DNA from: a virus
Length of the DNA: 32,036 bases
IMG/VR virus record: IMGVR_UViG_3300032315_001089
Span: 1 to 32,036 of that record
Strand: one strand, 5' to 3'
This document shows, in pieces, positions 24,319 through 31,234 of this stretch. Position 1 is the first letter of the stretch. Each line of letters starts with the position of its first letter. The position numbers and the translations under genes were made by a program. The notes under the pieces are model-generated. The model ran no database searches, had not been told where the DNA came from, and saw nothing but the letters and a program-made list of their open reading frames with translations.

Positions 24319-25335
24319 ATGCATATTAATTATGTTTTAAATCTTGGGATTTCAAAGAAATCATATACAGGTTCAGGTTCTTTTGAACTGGCTGGAAGCG
24401 CCATTGTCAATCTAGATTTATCTTATATTGGATCGGGTAGCTTTGAATTAGCTGGATCTGGACAAGCATTGCAAAAGTTTTTGTATACTGCAAGTGGATC
24501 TTTTGAACTAGTTGGAACCAATAATCCAACAATACCTGCCAAAGTATTCAAGGATATTAAATTTAATATCAATCAAGTTGGTACAACATACGATAATAAA
24601 CAATATACAGTTTATCAAATTCAAGGAACAGGAAAAAATCCTCAATATGTCGCAACTAATACTTTGCAATCAGATTTGTTTAACAATGACAATTTGTTTA
24701 CTGATTCTGAAATTGCCTCAATTCTTGCAAACAAAAATTCAAATGAAATCACAAAATATGAAAACATAATATCTTATATCAATAACAAATTAAGCACAGC
24801 GCCACTTCCAATAGACAATGAAGTATTAACAAATATTAAGTTTAACTTAAAACAAACATTTGTCAACATTTTAAATCAAAACAAGCAGGTAATATCTGTT
24901 TTAGGTTTAGAGAAAAATCCTGAATATGTTAGTGATTCACAAATTGCAGATGGAGCGAATGCTTTAACCAGTCCGGAAAACACAGAATACACTATAAACA
25001 AAAATAATAATTTAATTGTTGTTTATGAAGACAAGTTAGATGTAATTAACAACAAGCTTGCCGGGATGACACCACCAACTATAGTTCCAGTGAAAACTAA
25101 TACAAAATTTTACATTAAACAAGATGGTTTTAACGATTTGAATCAAGCTGTAAATATACAAAGTGTTATTGGAATAACATCACAGATATCTTATGATTCG
25201 AATGAAGGTGTGTATAAAGAGGATCAATTGCTTGATGATAGTGAAGCGGCTTCATATTTTTCTCAAAAATACGATAATTTGCTAGATAAATATAACGCTA
25301 AGTTAGCAGAAATAAATGGGAGGCTCAATGCCTAG
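24319..25335 (+). CDS. Tandem-repeat structural protein with YxGSGSFEL motifs
   Basis: 338 residues with two repeat systems. First, three copies of a 20-residue unit with Y16, Y36 and Y56 in register (Y-T-G-S-G-S-F-E-L-A-G-S is the clearest). Second, three diverged copies of about 90 residues, beginning K-F-N-I-N-Q (81), K-F-N-L-K-Q (174) and K-F-Y-I-K-Q (263). Each of these ends in a helix of the type Y-x3-I-x2-I-N-N-K-L. This looks like a stalk carrying three similar modules. It follows its neighbour by three bases without an obvious ribosome site, and its last eight bases overlap the next gene. A virion surface role is inferred. Confidence 0.65.
   Translation: MHINYVLNLGISKKSYTGSGSFELAGSAIVNLDLSYIGSGSFELAGSGQALQKFLYTASGSFELVGTNNPTIPAKVFKDIKFNINQVGTTYDNKQYTVYQIQGTGKNPQYVATNTLQSDLFNNDNLFTDSEIASILANKNSNEITKYENIISYINNKLSTAPLPIDNEVLTNIKFNLKQTFVNILNQNKQVISVLGLEKNPEYVSDSQIADGANALTSPENTEYTINKNNNLIVVYEDKLDVINNKLAGMTPPTIVPVKTNTKFYIKQDGFNDLNQAVNIQSVIGITSQISYDSNEGVYKEDQLLDDSEAASYFSQKYDNLLDKYNAKLAEINGRLNA
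24364..24516 (+). repeat. Three 60-base coding repeats (YxGSGSFEL units)
   Basis: Three consecutive units with a 60-base period encode the Y-x-G/A-S-G-S-F-E-L core. Codons differ between copies while the amino acids are kept, indicating that the protein sequence is under selection rather than recently duplicated. A fourth, related copy (Y-T-G-S-G-K-F-Q-L-G) opens the next gene at about 25337. Confidence 0.8.
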
Positions 25336-25666
25336 TTATACAGGAAGTGGCAAGTTTCAACTTGGGGCTTGCGCTAAATTTTGGAAAACAATTAATTATC
25401 CACACAAATGGAGTCCGGGTGACATTCTATTTTCAAAACAAAAAGCATTGCTAGGTCAGTTTGAAAAAGTTGCTATCAAGCAAGTAAGACTAATAATGAA
25501 TGCTGGTACTGCTGGCAAAATGATTTTTATTTATGTCGATACATTCAACTCGTTATGGAATGAATATGATTTGATTCAAGAATACGATGCATTATTGATT
25601 GCAAAAATGTATTATGAAAATAAAATTGCAGAGACAACAAAAGCAAATTATCCGTGTGTTCTCTAA
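25328..25666 (+). CDS. Small structural protein sharing the GSGxFxL motif
   Basis: 112 residues from ATG 25328, chosen because GGGAGG lies 4 bases upstream; an ATG at 25316 would add four residues. It begins M-P-S-Y-T-G-S-G-K-F-Q-L-G-A-C, a clear copy of the motif repeated in the preceding protein. Then come K-W-S-P-G-D-I-L-F-S-K-Q-K, V-A-I-K-Q-V-R-L-I and Y-V-D-T-F-N-S-L-W-N-E-Y-D-L-I, and a C-terminal helix. The two genes overlap by eight bases, so they are coupled and probably assemble together. No family name can be given. Confidence 0.65.
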   Translation: MPSYTGSGKFQLGACAKFWKTINYPHKWSPGDILFSKQKALLGQFEKVAIKQVRLIMNAGTAGKMIFIYVDTFNSLWNEYDLIQEYDALLIAKMYYENKIAETTKANYPCVL

Positions 25667-25678
25667 ACTTGAATGATT

Positions 25679-26773
25679 TTATAAATTGTTTATCAAATCG
25701 TCTATTGTCTTTATTTCTAACTTATCCCAGATATTTTTGTTTAGAAATATGTAATCACATGGGTCAGCACCTATTGGCAGGTAATTACCTCTACATCTAT
25801 TCCCAAAGACATATGTCGGTATGCCACATAGTAAAGAATATGATTTCAACCATGTATCAGCAGAAATAACTTTTTCAGCAGAATTTATTGTTTTCAAAAG
25901 TAATCCCAAATCTGATGCAGACATAATTTTGTTGCCATATATTCTTTTTGATGTCATGAACCAATCTTTGGAAGAAATTGGTTTCCATTTATAAAAATCT
26001 TTATCAGACTCTGATCCAGTTGTAACAACTGTATATCCTAAATCAATAAACTTTTTGACTAAAAAGTTGTATTCAAAAATTTCTAAATATCTTTGTCTAT
26101 CATAATTTTTCATTGATCCGCTAGGCTGCATAACTATTACTTTTTCACCAACAAATAAAGGATTTTTTCCAAATCTTTCTATCCAATCAGTTTTAAATAC
26201 CATTCTGTTTTTGTAATATTCTATATCTCTGCACCAATCATTAAAATCCAAACCTCTGGCTAAGTGAGCACTTGGTTTGAAATTAATTTTTTGAATCATG
26301 TAATTGTTGATTGTATTGGCGTATTTGGTGCCCATTAGATTTCTTGAAACAAAATTTTCTAATTTAAAAAATTCAAGTAACTCTTTGCAAAATTCCATGC
26401 TGCAACTATTTGCGTAAAATACTATTTGTGCTTTAGTGTCTTTATACGCATTTGCAATCAAAAGAATAAGATCGCCAGCACCACCAAAATTTAAATACCA
26501 GTTTTTGTTTTGGTTTAGGAAATCAATCGCAGCCTTAACAGAATTATCACCAAAATTATCTTCTAAAGCTCTTTTTTTCTGCGCAGTTATTTGATCTCTT
26601 TTTATAGCCGTTTTTATTACATTCTTATTAAAATAAACAGGCTCTTTACTTGACGGCATAATCGCCTTGTTTAGATCTTCAACATTTTTATTTTGTTTAT
26701 ATTTATTCTCAAATTGCGCCTGACGAATCAGGCGCTCTACGTCTTCTCTTTTTGTATTGCTTTTTTGATTCAT
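25679..26773 (-). CDS. Glycosyltransferase, GT9/heptosyltransferase-like
   Basis: 364 residues. After an 85-90 residue charged extension comes F-G-G-A-G-D-L-I-L-L-I-A-N-A-Y, the nucleotide-sugar-type Rossmann entry of GT9 enzymes (G-x-G-D). The second domain has V-I-V-M-Q-P-S-G-S, then F-I-D-L-G-Y-T-V-V-T-T-G-S-E-S-D, and I-S-A-D-T-W-L-K-S-Y-S-L-L-C-G-I-P-T-Y-V-F-G. These correspond to the donor-binding half of GT-B enzymes (family pattern G-S, D-S-x-x-x-H-x-A-x-x-x-x-P). The usual H is replaced around W-L-K-S-Y. It probably transfers a sugar to an unknown acceptor. Its ATG overlaps the upstream stop (TAATG), and it converges with the structural gene ending at 25666. Confidence 0.75.
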   Translation of the reverse strand: MNQKSNTKREDVERLIRQAQFENKYKQNKNVEDLNKAIMPSSKEPVYFNKNVIKTAIKRDQITAQKKRALEDNFGDNSVKAAIDFLNQNKNWYLNFGGAGDLILLIANAYKDTKAQIVFYANSCSMEFCKELLEFFKLENFVSRNLMGTKYANTINNYMIQKINFKPSAHLARGLDFNDWCRDIEYYKNRMVFKTDWIERFGKNPLFVGEKVIVMQPSGSMKNYDRQRYLEIFEYNFLVKKFIDLGYTVVTTGSESDKDFYKWKPISSKDWFMTSKRIYGNKIMSASDLGLLLKTINSAEKVISADTWLKSYSLLCGIPTYVFGNRCRGNYLPIGADPCDYIFLNKNIWDKLEIKTIDDLINNL

Positions 26774-27114
26774 TAGATGGATTCAGATTCAGCTTTAAAC
26801 ATATCCTTAGCGTGAAGAAGCTTCTTCCTTAAAAGTCTGACAACTGTTCTTTGTTCGCTAGGCTTGTTGAACTGCCTTATAAATGTGTTAACAAGATCTT
26901 CAATTTGCTTCAAATTGTAAGTCTTCTTTTGTCCATATGTAGTTGCCATGCTGGCATATTTTCCTGCTGTACCCAAACCAGTAGACTTAAATGATTTTGA
27001 CGCATCTAAATCATCTGTATCTTCATCATCTAAGTCATCAATATTACTTTTTAATGGCATTTCAATTTTACCATCTTCGATTGCTTCGTTATACCATTGA
27101 TTAAATTTTTTCAT
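26773..27114 (-). CDS. Small protein with capsid-targeting-like N-terminus
   Basis: 113 residues. It begins M-K-K-F-N-Q-W-Y-N-E-A, which matches the layout of the T4 internal-protein leader M-K-T-Y-Q-E-F-I-A-E-A residue for residue in character. An acidic stretch (D-D-L-D-D-E-D-T-D-D-L) follows. The second half is basic and helical (R-T-V-V-R-L-L-R-K-K-L-L-H), a composition suited to DNA or RNA binding. AGGAG lies 9 bases before ATG. The leader comparison is inference from pattern only. Confidence 0.65.
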   Translation of the reverse strand: MKKFNQWYNEAIEDGKIEMPLKSNIDDLDDEDTDDLDASKSFKSTGLGTAGKYASMATTYGQKKTYNLKQIEDLVNTFIRQFNKPSEQRTVVRLLRKKLLHAKDMFKAESESI

Positions 27115-27130
27115 TGTTGTGAAACTCCTA

Positions 27131-27517
27131 TTATTTGTCTTGATCTAATTCATCATCAATCTCATTAATCTCATCATTTTCATCATTTTCATCATCTAAA
27201 TTGTTATTGACTTCTAAACGATTCAACAAAGTTCTTAAGTCTGTTTTTAGCTTGCTCAATTGTGTCGGATCATTGAAATCATAAATATCTTTTATAATAT
27301 CAGCTAGTACAATTCTTTGTTGACCTCTATTATTCTTTATTTTTTCGGCACCACCATACTTGTCAACCATGCCTTTGAATCTGCCAGCAGCTCTTGAAAC
27401 AGTGCTTGAAACAGTGCCGGGCATTGAACGGAAATCAAAAGCACTATCGCTTTCTTGTCCTTCTGATTCTTGATAAGAATTACTACGGAAGCTCAACCAC
27501 TCATTGAAATTTTTCAT
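27131..27517 (-). CDS. Small protein with MxxFxxW N-terminus and acidic tail
   Basis: 128 residues. It begins M-K-N-F-N-E-W-L-S-F, sharing the leader pattern of its neighbours. The middle is basic (S-R-A-A-G-R-F-K-G, N-N-R-G-Q-Q-R-I-V-L) and the last 25 residues are nearly all D, E, N and I. AAGGAG is 4 bases before ATG. It overlaps the gene upstream by four bases and is paired in layout with the next gene (basic helix plus acidic run, in opposite order). No known domain is recognised. Confidence 0.65.
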   Translation of the reverse strand: MKNFNEWLSFRSNSYQESEGQESDSAFDFRSMPGTVSSTVSRAAGRFKGMVDKYGGAEKIKNNRGQQRIVLADIIKDIYDFNDPTQLSKLKTDLRTLLNRLEVNNNLDDENDENDEINEIDDELDQDK

Positions 27518-27834
27518 GTATCTCCTTCATAATCATCAACGCTAACAATGCGGCGTTTAGTTGGTCTTTCTGGAAAGTCTTCTTCAATATCAGAGTATTT
27601 AGTCAGCGCATTGTTAATTTTATTACGCCAAGTTGCTACTTTTTGTTGATTTATATCAAGCAATGCTGCAAAACCTCGACCATCGCCTAATAAACGCATT
27701 AGGTCATCCCAAAAATCTTCACCGCCGATATCAATACCTCTCGATATCAAATCGGCGGTTTCCTCTTCTTTGCGTCTTTGCTTTTCTTCTCTGAAATTTT
27801 TTATGTTTTCGTTTAAACTAGCAAAACTTGGCAT
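27514..27834 (-). CDS. Small charged helical protein
   Basis: 106 residues from ATG 27834, chosen because AAAGGAAAG sits just upstream. A further in-frame ATG at 27876 falls in the terminator hairpin and lacks a site. It begins M-P-S-F-A-S-L-N-E-N-I-K-N-F, a weaker version of the M-x-x-F leader. A K/R/E-rich helix (R-E-E-K-Q-R-R-K-E-E-E) follows, then G-G-E-D-F-W-D-D-L-M-R-L-L-G. The protein is polar throughout. Function unknown; it is four-base coupled to the following gene. Confidence 0.6.
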   Translation of the reverse strand: MPSFASLNENIKNFREEKQRRKEEETADLISRGIDIGGEDFWDDLMRLLGDGRGFAALLDINQQKVATWRNKINNALTKYSDIEEDFPERPTKRRIVSVDDYEGDT

Positions 27835-27849
27835 TTTCTTTCCTTTTAA

Positions 27850-27873
27850 AAAATTATGCGGATTTAGTCCGCA
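27850..27873 (-). terminator. Intrinsic terminator after the 27880-28200 gene
   Basis: On the minus strand TGCGGA pairs with TCCGCA across a CTAAA loop (27857-27873) and is followed by TAATTTTTT. It lies 6 bases past the stop of the gene at 27880 and just before the ribosome site of the next gene, so it probably makes the small upstream gene a separately controlled unit with read-through to those below. Confidence 0.75.
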
Positions 27874-27879
27874 CAATGA

Positions 27880-28200
27880 TCAAACCCAACTCTCGCTAAC
27901 AACAGTCAAAACATCGTTTGCTGTGCCAGACGCATATGTTCTCTTAAGATATAAAGCGTTCAAACCATAAGCTGTAAATGTATTGCTGTTTTTACCAGCA
28001 ATATTGCCGCCAACGCCAGTATTTGAATAGCCAGTAACGCCAGCACCCAAAGTTGGCAACCAAGTGGTTCTTGTATTAACCTGAGAAGCAGATTCAGTAA
28101 CAGTCTCGTTACCTACTAAATTTATATTGTAAGGTAAAGAAGAACTTTCTTTATTAGCAAGATTTATTGAAAAAACAATTGTAGGATTTGGATTAGCCAT
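27880..28200 (-). CDS. Small beta-rich, Ser/Thr/Gly/Asn-rich protein
   Basis: 106 residues, no cysteines, hardly any charge in the middle, with many Asn, Thr, Ser and Gly (G-A-G-V-T-G-Y-S-N-T-G-V-G-G-N-I-A-G). It is quite unlike the charged proteins around it and resembles small decoration or fibre subunits. AAGGAG is 6 bases before ATG, a strong site, and a good terminator follows, both of which suggest high expression. No family is recognised. Confidence 0.65.
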   Translation of the reverse strand: MANPNPTIVFSINLANKESSSLPYNINLVGNETVTESASQVNTRTTWLPTLGAGVTGYSNTGVGGNIAGKNSNTFTAYGLNALYLKRTYASGTANDVLTVVSESWV

Positions 28201-28240
28201 TTTTACTCCTTATTAATTTATTGACCTTTACGAATATTAT

Positions 28241-29419
28241 CTATTGCATTCCTAAATCTTTTTCTATGAGATCATATAAATTTAATAATGTTTGATTAAA
28301 ATTATTTGGGTTTTCTTCTATATCATTTGAATTTAGGTTTATACCTTTAGATTTTGCATAAGAATACAAATTCATCTTATCTATCTTGCCAATATTGTCC
28401 CAAAAAACTGTATTTCCTTTTTTAGCAAGGCTTACATTGTCATAAAGATTTTTTAGAGTATTTGCATCAAATTTATTTTTGTTAATTTGTTGCCCAACAG
28501 GTTGTTTAGGTTCATATATATTAGATTGTTGTGTCGAAGCTTGTTTAGTTTTTAATAATTTTTGCTTCAAGGCTTTTAATCTATCTGTTTTGTAGTCTTC
28601 TATTTTTTCAGCTTCATTAACGACATTTGGACTGAGTTTAGATGAACTTTGCATTCTTTGTGCTGCTGTGTCCACCGCTGATATGATTGCATCCATTTTA
28701 TTTGGATCTTCTACTAAGTGCTCCCACACTGCTTCCTGTTCACGAGTTCTTCTCATCCCCCCTCCTGCTTGTGCCATTTTATAATAAAAATGATAATCAC
28801 CATCGAGTTTACGTTGTTTCTCTCTGTCATTAAATTTGAAATTGCGAGCAACATCTTCCATTATTTCTCTTCTTTTACACCATATATTCATGTAAGAAAA
28901 ATCTGTATCATAATTGCTAGACCAATCAGCAAACATATCTGGCGTGATTCCTAATTTTTCTTCTAGTTCGTTTGCTTTGTACATGCTTTCTGAAACTTTT
29001 TTAGCAGCTAAACTAATATCCTCTATCAACGATGAAAATTGTCCTTTTTCAGTTTGATTCGCAGCGGCTGCTAACTTGCCTAAATATCTCATGTATTCTT
29101 TAGTAAATCCAACTGGAACTTCACCGGGCTTATTAGGTTGAGAAGCTGTATTACCACCCATAGGTTTAGGCTGCATTGGTTGTCCGCCACCACCACCTTG
29201 TCTTTGCTGTAACCTTTGTTGTAATCTATCAGCTGCTGCTTGAGCATTATCTTGATTTTGTTGCATTGGAGTGCCTCCTTGTCCACCAGCTCTTTTTTGC
29301 AGTCTTTGTCTTAATATTTCAGCTGCTGATTGAGCAGGTGCATTTTGCTGGATTGGAGCATCTTGCTCAAACAAATATTCAGGATATTTTCTTGCCAACC
29401 AATTGCTAAAATCACTCAT
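28241..29419 (-). CDS. Protein with MxxFxxW...PEYLFE leader, Gln/Gly-rich N-terminus
   Basis: 392 residues. The first 18 are M-S-D-F-S-N-W-L-A-R-K-Y-P-E-Y-L-F-E, nearly repeated at the start of the protein at 31166. Residues 25-100 are Q/A/G/R-rich with duplicated Q-R-L-Q-K/Q-R segments separated by G-G-Q-G-G and G-G-G-G-G. The body from about 105 is helical, with a basic middle (W-C-K-R-R-E-I-M, R-K-L-D-G-D-Y-H) and a helical C-terminus. L-F-E would fit the T4 prohead protease consensus (L/I-x-E). A head-internal protein is proposed, not shown. Confidence 0.65.
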   Translation of the reverse strand: MSDFSNWLARKYPEYLFEQDAPIQQNAPAQSAAEILRQRLQKRAGGQGGTPMQQNQDNAQAAADRLQQRLQQRQGGGGGQPMQPKPMGGNTASQPNKPGEVPVGFTKEYMRYLGKLAAAANQTEKGQFSSLIEDISLAAKKVSESMYKANELEEKLGITPDMFADWSSNYDTDFSYMNIWCKRREIMEDVARNFKFNDREKQRKLDGDYHFYYKMAQAGGGMRRTREQEAVWEHLVEDPNKMDAIISAVDTAAQRMQSSSKLSPNVVNEAEKIEDYKTDRLKALKQKLLKTKQASTQQSNIYEPKQPVGQQINKNKFDANTLKNLYDNVSLAKKGNTVFWDNIGKIDKMNLYSYAKSKGINLNSNDIEENPNNFNQTLLNLYDLIEKDLGMQ

Positions 29420-29441
29420 TTTTCAACATCCTTTTCTAATA

Positions 29442-29633
29442 TCATTTCTTAAAGTATTTAGTTTTTTTCTTACAATTTTTCCCTAAAAATTTACAATCAG
29501 CTTTACCATCAACATTTATTGTATGCGCTTCTACTTCGCCATATTTACTTTTGGCTCCAGCACTTTGTAGAATAGCATCATTGGTATGACTACCAACAAC
29601 AGGACCACCAGCCCAATCTAAAAATGTTAACAT
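29442..29633 (-). CDS. Short protein with MxxFxxW N-terminus
   Basis: 63 residues. It begins M-L-T-F-L-D-W-A-G-G-P-V-V-G-S-H-T-N-D-A and ends in a basic tail with two cysteines (C-K-F-L-G-K-N-C-K-K-K-T-K). The M-x-x-F-x-x-W start matches the neighbours, but the following G-G-P-V differs. No ribosome site is visible; TAAATA lies 4 bases before the ATG. It lies 7 bases after the upstream gene. The coding call rests on its tight fit in the run and on the shared start. Confidence 0.5.
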   Translation of the reverse strand: MLTFLDWAGGPVVGSHTNDAILQSAGAKSKYGEVEAHTINVDGKADCKFLGKNCKKKTKYFKK

Positions 29634-29640
29634 AATTTAT

Positions 29641-30243
29641 TTAGACTTTTACAAACAAATTATTACTAATTACATTGTAATTTCTTTTTTTCAATTCAGC
29701 AGCTTGCTTTTTGTTGGTCATTATAACAACAGATGAACTTCTAATCTTATCTATTAATTTGTAATTAACATCATCTTTAAAATCAAAAAACACATATGAA
29801 TCGTGATTATCAAATGTTTTTAAAGCATTTTCATTAGTTTCACAGACAATAAAAGAATTTTTCATTCTAGCAGATATCATCTTTATGTTGTTGATGTTTT
29901 CATCAATCGCCAGCTTAGTAACTACACCTTTAGTCAACTTGGATTTGTTTTCAAGATAAAACTTTAACGAATCATCACATATTTCTTTTGGTTTGTTGAA
30001 TCCATATTTTTTTATATAATCTGTGAAAATTTCTGGCTTATCTCTCATCTTTCTCAACAAATTACAATACTTTTCACAACTGCAATGAACTATTTCTTCG
30101 TCCTTTTTTTCTTCTGGTAAATATAAATTTTCAGAAAAGTTAAATAAAATAAATTCTGGTTTCTTTAAGATTTCTTTTATTTGCTCGTTTTGCTTCTTGT
30201 TGATTTTCTTAATCTTGTTTCTGAATACATTTTTTATAAACAT
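29641..30243 (-). CDS. Hypothetical basic protein
   Basis: 200 residues. A very basic N-terminus (F-R-N-K-I-K-K-I-N-K-K-Q-N) is followed by H-C-S-C-E-K-Y-C, which might bind a metal, and helices. The C-terminal 80 residues alternate strands and helices (S-F-I-V-C-E-T-N-E, S-Y-V-F-F-D-F-K-D, S-S-V-V-I-M-T-N-K-K-Q-A-A-E-L), as in small Rossmann-like or nuclease folds. I cannot assign it. It starts 5 bases after the zinc-ribbon gene and is probably co-transcribed. Confidence 0.55.
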   Translation of the reverse strand: MFIKNVFRNKIKKINKKQNEQIKEILKKPEFILFNFSENLYLPEEKKDEEIVHCSCEKYCNLLRKMRDKPEIFTDYIKKYGFNKPKEICDDSLKFYLENKSKLTKGVVTKLAIDENINNIKMISARMKNSFIVCETNENALKTFDNHDSYVFFDFKDDVNYKLIDKIRSSSVVIMTNKKQAAELKKRNYNVISNNLFVKV

Positions 30244-30248
30244 AAAGC

Positions 30249-30437
30249 CTACTTAGTTGGATCGTGAATAACTTTTTTGCATGCGTCACATACAACCTTG
30301 TATTCTCCGTAACCTCTTTTTGACCCTTGCCAAAAAAATTTACCTTCTTCTTTGTCTTTGCAACAATCAACGCATTTGGGAGACATTCTCTGTCTCCCAT
30401 TGTCGTCAATTACCTCAAAATAACAATCTTCTTCCAT
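30249..30437 (-). CDS. Zinc-ribbon mini-protein
   Basis: 62 residues with two C-x2-C knuckles: K-C-V-D-C at about 21-25 and V-C-D-A-C at about 49-53, the latter followed by K-K-V-I-H. Between them lies F-F-W-Q-G-S-K-R-G-Y-G. This makes a single zinc ribbon with almost no other sequence. Such mini-proteins act as nucleic-acid-binding or protein-binding adaptors in phages. A different frame over 30209-30409 is open but has no Cys pattern. It begins after a 72-base gap and may head a sub-operon. Confidence 0.75.
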   Translation of the reverse strand: MEEDCYFEVIDDNGRQRMSPKCVDCCKDKEEGKFFWQGSKRGYGEYKVVCDACKKVIHDPTK

Positions 30438-30440
30438 TAG

Positions 30441-30463
30441 TATAAAACAGTTATTGTTTTATA
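30441..30463. repeat. 9-bp A/T-rich inverted repeat before the zinc-ribbon gene
   Basis: TATAAAACA (30441-30449) and TGTTTTATA (30455-30463) can pair around GTTAT. The stem is 3 bases upstream of the minus-strand ATG at 30437. It could be an operator or a leader hairpin covering the start region; no T-run argues for a terminator. The remaining bases to 30509 show nothing further. Confidence 0.5.
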
Positions 30464-30509
30464 AAAATTTTAGATATTATGCTTGTTACTATTAGTAGGT
30501 GTCCAAATT

Positions 30510-31166
30510 TTATCTAGGTGGAAATTGTTTAGTTGCTGCATCAGCACGGTTGATAAGTTTACCAAGTTGCCTCTGATGTGGCGTTTTTGTGAGTTTTTCT
30601 AATTCTTCTCTCACGCTAGGCATAGACACAGTATTCATAAGTTCTGATGCTAACTGATATGGTATGATATCATCATCAAGTATTCCATCGCTAATAGCAA
30701 ATACGATGTCAGCTATCTCATCTTGATTTGCATTCCTCAAATCTCCTTTCAAATCATCTTTGATAAATTGTTTAATACGATTTTGTTTTTGTTGAACTGA
30801 AATATTTGAACCCAATAAAGCTGATATATCTAATTGCTGTGGTTCTCTTCGGTTATCTGCTTGATCTACTGTTAATGGAGAAACATCATCCGGTAATACT
30901 TTTCCTGTAACTGGGTCCATATTTGGAATTGTCCTGTTTGCTTGGGTGTTCCCTGATGTATACCCTTGGGTGTAATTTCTACTTACTGGCGCATATGATT
31001 GTCTTCTAGTAACAACTTGTCTGCTAGGTCTAGGAGCAAAAAGTGGTCTTCTGCCCATTCTTCTACCAAAAGTTTCTTCAATCAATTCAGAATTTTGTTC
31101 GGCAAATGCACTCTCAAACAAATATTCTGGATCTCTTTGATTCAACCATTCTAAAAATGTTTCCAT
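30510..31166 (-). CDS. Protein with MxxFxxW...PEYLFE leader, Arg/Gln-rich
   Basis: 218 residues. It begins M-E-T-F-L-E-W-L-N-Q-R-D-P-E-Y-L-F-E-S, sharing M-x2-F-x2-W-L-x4-P-E-Y-L-F-E with the 392-residue protein at 28241-29419. Residues 30-75 are Arg-rich (F-G-R-R-M-G-R-R-P-L-F-A-P-R-P-S-R) and disordered-looking; the C-terminal 110 residues are helical. AGGAT lies 6 bases before ATG. An Arg-rich protein with a removable leader would suit packaging with DNA in the head. No domain is recognised. Confidence 0.65.
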   Translation of the reverse strand: METFLEWLNQRDPEYLFESAFAEQNSELIEETFGRRMGRRPLFAPRPSRQVVTRRQSYAPVSRNYTQGYTSGNTQANRTIPNMDPVTGKVLPDDVSPLTVDQADNRREPQQLDISALLGSNISVQQKQNRIKQFIKDDLKGDLRNANQDEIADIVFAISDGILDDDIIPYQLASELMNTVSMPSVREELEKLTKTPHQRQLGKLINRADAATKQFPPR

Positions 31167-31234
31167 TTGATTATCCTATTAGTGTGTGCCTAAATTATAT
31201 TTATGCACAAGTTATAAAAATTAAATCATTTTTG

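Noticed and set aside
30209-30409. Alternative minus-strand frame of 66 codons overlapping the zinc-ribbon gene
   Set aside because: The other frame has two C-x2-C knuckles and fits the gene spacing; this one has no recognisable pattern and would overlap the next gene.
31198-31205. T4-like late promoter CATAAATA
   Set aside because: It differs by one base from TATAAATA and no other upstream region in the window shows a matching element, so in AT-rich DNA it may be chance.
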